Positions 60,986 through 64,000 of a DNA stretch of 64,000 bases are shown in pieces. Position 1 is the stretch's first letter. Each line of letters begins with the position of its first letter. The position numbers and the translations under genes are program-made. Location of the stretch: assembly GCA_007922225.1 (NCBI GenBank), contig ML679962.1, forward strand, positions 36,905,863 through 36,969,862. The letters are read 5' to 3'. The notes below the pieces were generated by a model. That model ran no database searches. It saw nothing but the letters and a program-made list of their open reading frames with translations, and was not told where the DNA came from. Origin of the DNA: Emydura subglobosa. Lineage: Eukaryota > Chordata > Testudines > Chelidae.

Positions 60986-63900
60986 GTAAGTTACAGAAAT
61001 TACGTAGTTACATCTTTGTGCTGTTTTCTTAATGTTTAGGTGGGGCAAATCACTGCAGTCAGATCCTGCAAGTCAGACTTGTACAGGTCAACCCACATGC
61101 CCGATTTGCACCGCGTTGATTTCCATGAGGATCTGTGTAGGCCTAAGGGTCTGCTGATGTGGATCCAGTTGCAGCATTGGGGCCCAAAGAAATAGCTGTG
61201 GTGAGGTAGGTCCCTTAAGAAGCCCCACTGAGTCCGTGCTGTTTCAGTCTGATAGCACAGTCTCCTCAGTAAAACAACAGGGCTAATAGAGCATATCTGA
61301 AGAGTCTGGCATCCCGACTCCTGTCCATACATTGGCACGACGTGGAGAAAGGCCTGGTCTAGCTCCGACATACCAGTCCTGGCTCCTACACTGATTTCCC
61401 TGTGCGGTTTTCAGCAAGCCACTCCCCCTCCTTTTCTCACTTGCCCCGTCGGTGAAATTCTCGGGGCTGTGAGTACGAGAAATGATAGTGGACAACCAGA
61501 TATGCAAGACCAAATGTATCAAGTCTTAGCGCTGCTCATTCCTCAGGTGGAGCACTCCTCTGTTCTTGGAACTGCCTTGGTTTGTTGCTCAGGCGGAATA
61601 AATCTAACATTTTGGAGGGTGCAGTCCTGCAGTTTGTCACAGAGGAAGGTGTATTCAGACCATTGCTCGGTTTGTGAATTTCACATGCTGTGTCTAGAAC
61701 GATCCCCCTTTTCCAGTTGCTCACATTTGGAGATCCAGAAATACTGATGCCAGTAGGTCTCTGAATTGGCCAGACCGTATGTCGAGGGAGAAGTGGGAGA
61801 GGAACTGTACGCAGCTCAGAGTTGGCCTCTATTATTGTGATTTCAATTTTGGTTGTTACTTGTATTGCAGTACTTCCTAAAGGCCAAATCCAGGTTTCAG
61901 GCCCCATTGTGCGCATACAATCAGAAGAGAGCGCCTGTCCCAAGCCGCTTACAGAAGTAGAGCTCTTGGGCTTTATGTTCAGGAATCCAAATATTTTCTT
62001 TAATTGCACCTACACTGGATTGTGCTGAAATGGCCCAACCCAGCCCTTGTTATTAAGCCCGAGTCCATTGTAATGTCGTTCATATCCAGTGGGATGAGGT
62101 GAGATTTGCCTTTCTCCAGGGAGGTGAAGAAAAAGGCGTGGGAAGCATCTGTCTGGGTTTGAGTAGTCCTGCCACTACCTGCCTATATGTGAGAGCGGGG
62201 AATTATCGGGCAGGACTGCCCCATTCTAAATTAGTGTCGTTTAAGCTGCTGGTTATCATCTCTGGAATATGGGGTGTGGCCGCTCGGTTTCTGTCAGAAG
62301 TGCCTAAAATGCCTCTTTGATATTGACCGCATTAGCAATCGAAATCAGTGAGGTGCAGGTTTTTTCAGCGAAGGTGATGAATCAATGGAGCGAGTGACCT
62401 AGGGACGTGTACAGACCTGCTCTAGTGCAGCCAGACATTATGGGCACGATGCAGAAATGAGGTGCTCTGGCCTATGTTGTGGAGAAGGTCAGATCTGGTG
62501 ACTGCAGAGGTTCCTTCGGGCCTTCCAGTCTGTGACTCCGGAAATCCTGTGTTTGGCTTGGAAAGACCTGTCCCTGGGACTTTATAATGAGCTTGGAGAT
62601 CCGTGATTTTTATATCAGGATAAAGATGATGTATATCCCCACAGGGACATTGGTGGCGTTTTCTCCCTGGGTCAAGGATGACTTTGTTAAATCCGTATTC
62701 CAAACATGTTTACTTGGCGAGGCTGTCTCTCAACAGGGGAAATTGACTGCTGTTCTCCTCTCTGCACAGTGGCTTGATGTGTTGGTGACCCTGTACAGCT
62801 TTATGAAAGTAGTTTAATGAACAGAGACAAATTCTGCCCTGAGATGCACATGCATAACTTGAGGGCAGCTTTTCCTTGGGGCCCATCACCATGGTTTTGG
62901 CACATCTCGGGCATTAATGAACTTAGCCTCACCACACCCTGTGATGTAGGGAAGTATTTTAGTTGTTATCCCCATTTCACAGATGAGTAACTGAGGCACA
63001 AAGAGAGAATGATTTGCCCCGTGTCCCACAGGAGAGTGGGATTGAATCCAGATCTGCTGAGTCCCTGCCCCACAAGGTCCTGCTTCCTTGCCCAAGGAAG
63101 GTTAGTTTGAACAGGAAATGGTCTTCCTTGTTCCCCCTTCTGAGAGAGTTCCCCATTCATAAGAATGATTCAGAGCAAAAGAATCGTTTCTTAGGAAATG
63201 CTAACAGCTGAGGACAGGTGTCTGTAGAAGGAAATCCTGAATTTCATGAAAATGTTAGGGTTGGATTCCTAGCAACTTTATTCAGAGCAGTATGTCCCCA
63301 GCTGGGGTTTTCCTCCTAGGGGAATTCACAATGATAAGATGTTATCATCTTAGCCACTCAAAATAGCTTTGGGATTTCCTCTTTGGAAAATCCACATCTT
63401 TCCAATAGAAGGTTTGGGAGCCAAATTCATCCCTAGTGAAAATCTACTGATTTCAGTGAAGTTACATGGAGCCTGATTTTGTTCCCTGATGTCTAGTAGC
63501 TGCTTTGTTTCAGAAGTAACCAGAACTGATGAGAAGCGCGCCCAGGTTTTGAACTCTGTGTGGGAAACTGTGTGTCTTTAAGGGAAGAATGAAAAGGAGT
63601 TGCCTTTTGTTTGTTTGCTGCTTCCCAGAAGGTCTGCAATGAAAACTGCCCCTTCCTTCTGTCCTTCAGTACTCACAGAGCTAAGTAAGTTCACGTGCTG
63701 ATTCCAGCTACTCTACTTGTTTTACGCCAATTCAGGACAACAGAAGAGTGCACTTCCTCTGCCTTGGCGTTCCCAAAGACTGTGACAATGGAGGCAGGCT
63801 TGGATAATTTTTCCTGTCAGAACAAGAAGGGCGGGTCCACCTTCTGGATGCAAACTAAATTCTTCAAAGCAGGAAGGATTATATGAGACTCAACAGCAGA

Positions 63901-64000
63901 ACAAATCCCACATGATCGGCAAGCTGACAAACACCATGTCTGCTTAACTGGGATGTTTGCCATAGCCTGGATTCGGTGTAGTCAGTGTATGTTAATAGCT
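60986..64000 (+). other. MBNL3: Start of the next MBNL3 intron
   Basis: The intron begins with a strong GTAAGT donor and continues to the window edge. Apart from a MIR-type SINE near 62.9-63.1 kb I see no exon. A 157-codon minus-strand frame at 61536-62009 has no recognisable domain and is regarded as chance. Confidence 0.85.
62930..63085 (-). repeat. MIR-type SINE
   Basis: In reverse orientation the blocks CCTGTGATGTAGGGAAG, ATCCCCATTTCACAGATGAG, AACTGAGGCACAAAGAGA and GTGGGATTGAATCCAGATCT appear in order. It is well preserved. Confidence 0.9.

Noticed and set aside
61536..62009. 157-codon minus-strand frame just after the second coding exon
   Set aside because: No domain recognised and antisense within an intron; treated as chance.
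1..64000. tRNA, rRNA, snRNA, microRNA and CRISPR-like arrays
   Set aside because: Apart from decayed tRNA-like heads of MIR elements, I saw no sequence I could call an RNA gene, and no regularly spaced repeat array.

Overview
The window looks like a vertebrate nuclear locus from a sauropsid, most probably a turtle, with a crocodilian as the main alternative. Only two stretches read as real protein-coding exons. They have canonical splice signals, and a large intron separates them. The interspersed repeats fit the same picture: CR1 LINE 3' ends, MIR-type SINEs, hAT remnants, short inverted-repeat elements whose ends read GTCTACAC, and many short foldback repeats built around CCATTGACTTCAATGG-like cores. 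There is no sign of prokaryotic organisation, CRISPR, operons or a viral genome.

The gene is a muscleblind-like RNA-binding protein on the + strand, best matched to MBNL3. A probable exon at 21311-22238 carries a long 5' leader with several upstream start codons, then the first 58 codons (22065-22238). The next coding exon is 60821-60985 (55 codons, phase 0 at both ends). Together they encode the N-terminal tandem CCCH zinc fingers. Finger 1 lies wholly in the first coding exon, and finger 2 is split exactly across the 38,582-bp intron. The rest of the gene (linker, second finger pair, C-terminus, 3' UTR) lies beyond base 64000, and the first non-coding exon and promoter are probably to the left of base 1.

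Layout: 1-21310 is presumed 5' intron or upstream flank, with MIRs, three inverted-repeat DNA elements, several foldbacks, a (GT)28 tract and a decayed LINE ORF1-like segment. 21311-22238 is the leader plus first coding exon. 22239-60820 is the intron. It holds a CR1 inserted into a foldback (23.2-23.8 kb), a 400-N gap with a perfect hairpin at its edge (25.4-25.8 kb), a larger CR1 with RT-domain C-terminal coding remnants (30.8-31.7 kb), a well-bounded short inverted-repeat element (35.4 kb), a 10-N gap inside a 40-bp tandem repeat (38.7 kb), a somewhat GC-richer part at about 38-48 kb with longer chance ORFs, an intact-looking hAT insertion with an 8-bp target duplication and a minisatellite-like core (51.05-51.93 kb), a second hAT remnant (58.5 kb) and more foldbacks. 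60821-60985 is the second coding exon. 60986-64000 is the start of the next intron.

I found no previously undescribed gene system. The most interesting items are the upstream-ORF-rich MBNL3 leader, the dated nesting of repeats, the hAT copy with an expanded GC-rich core, and the recurring foldback families. All family names rest on pattern recognition without database searches.
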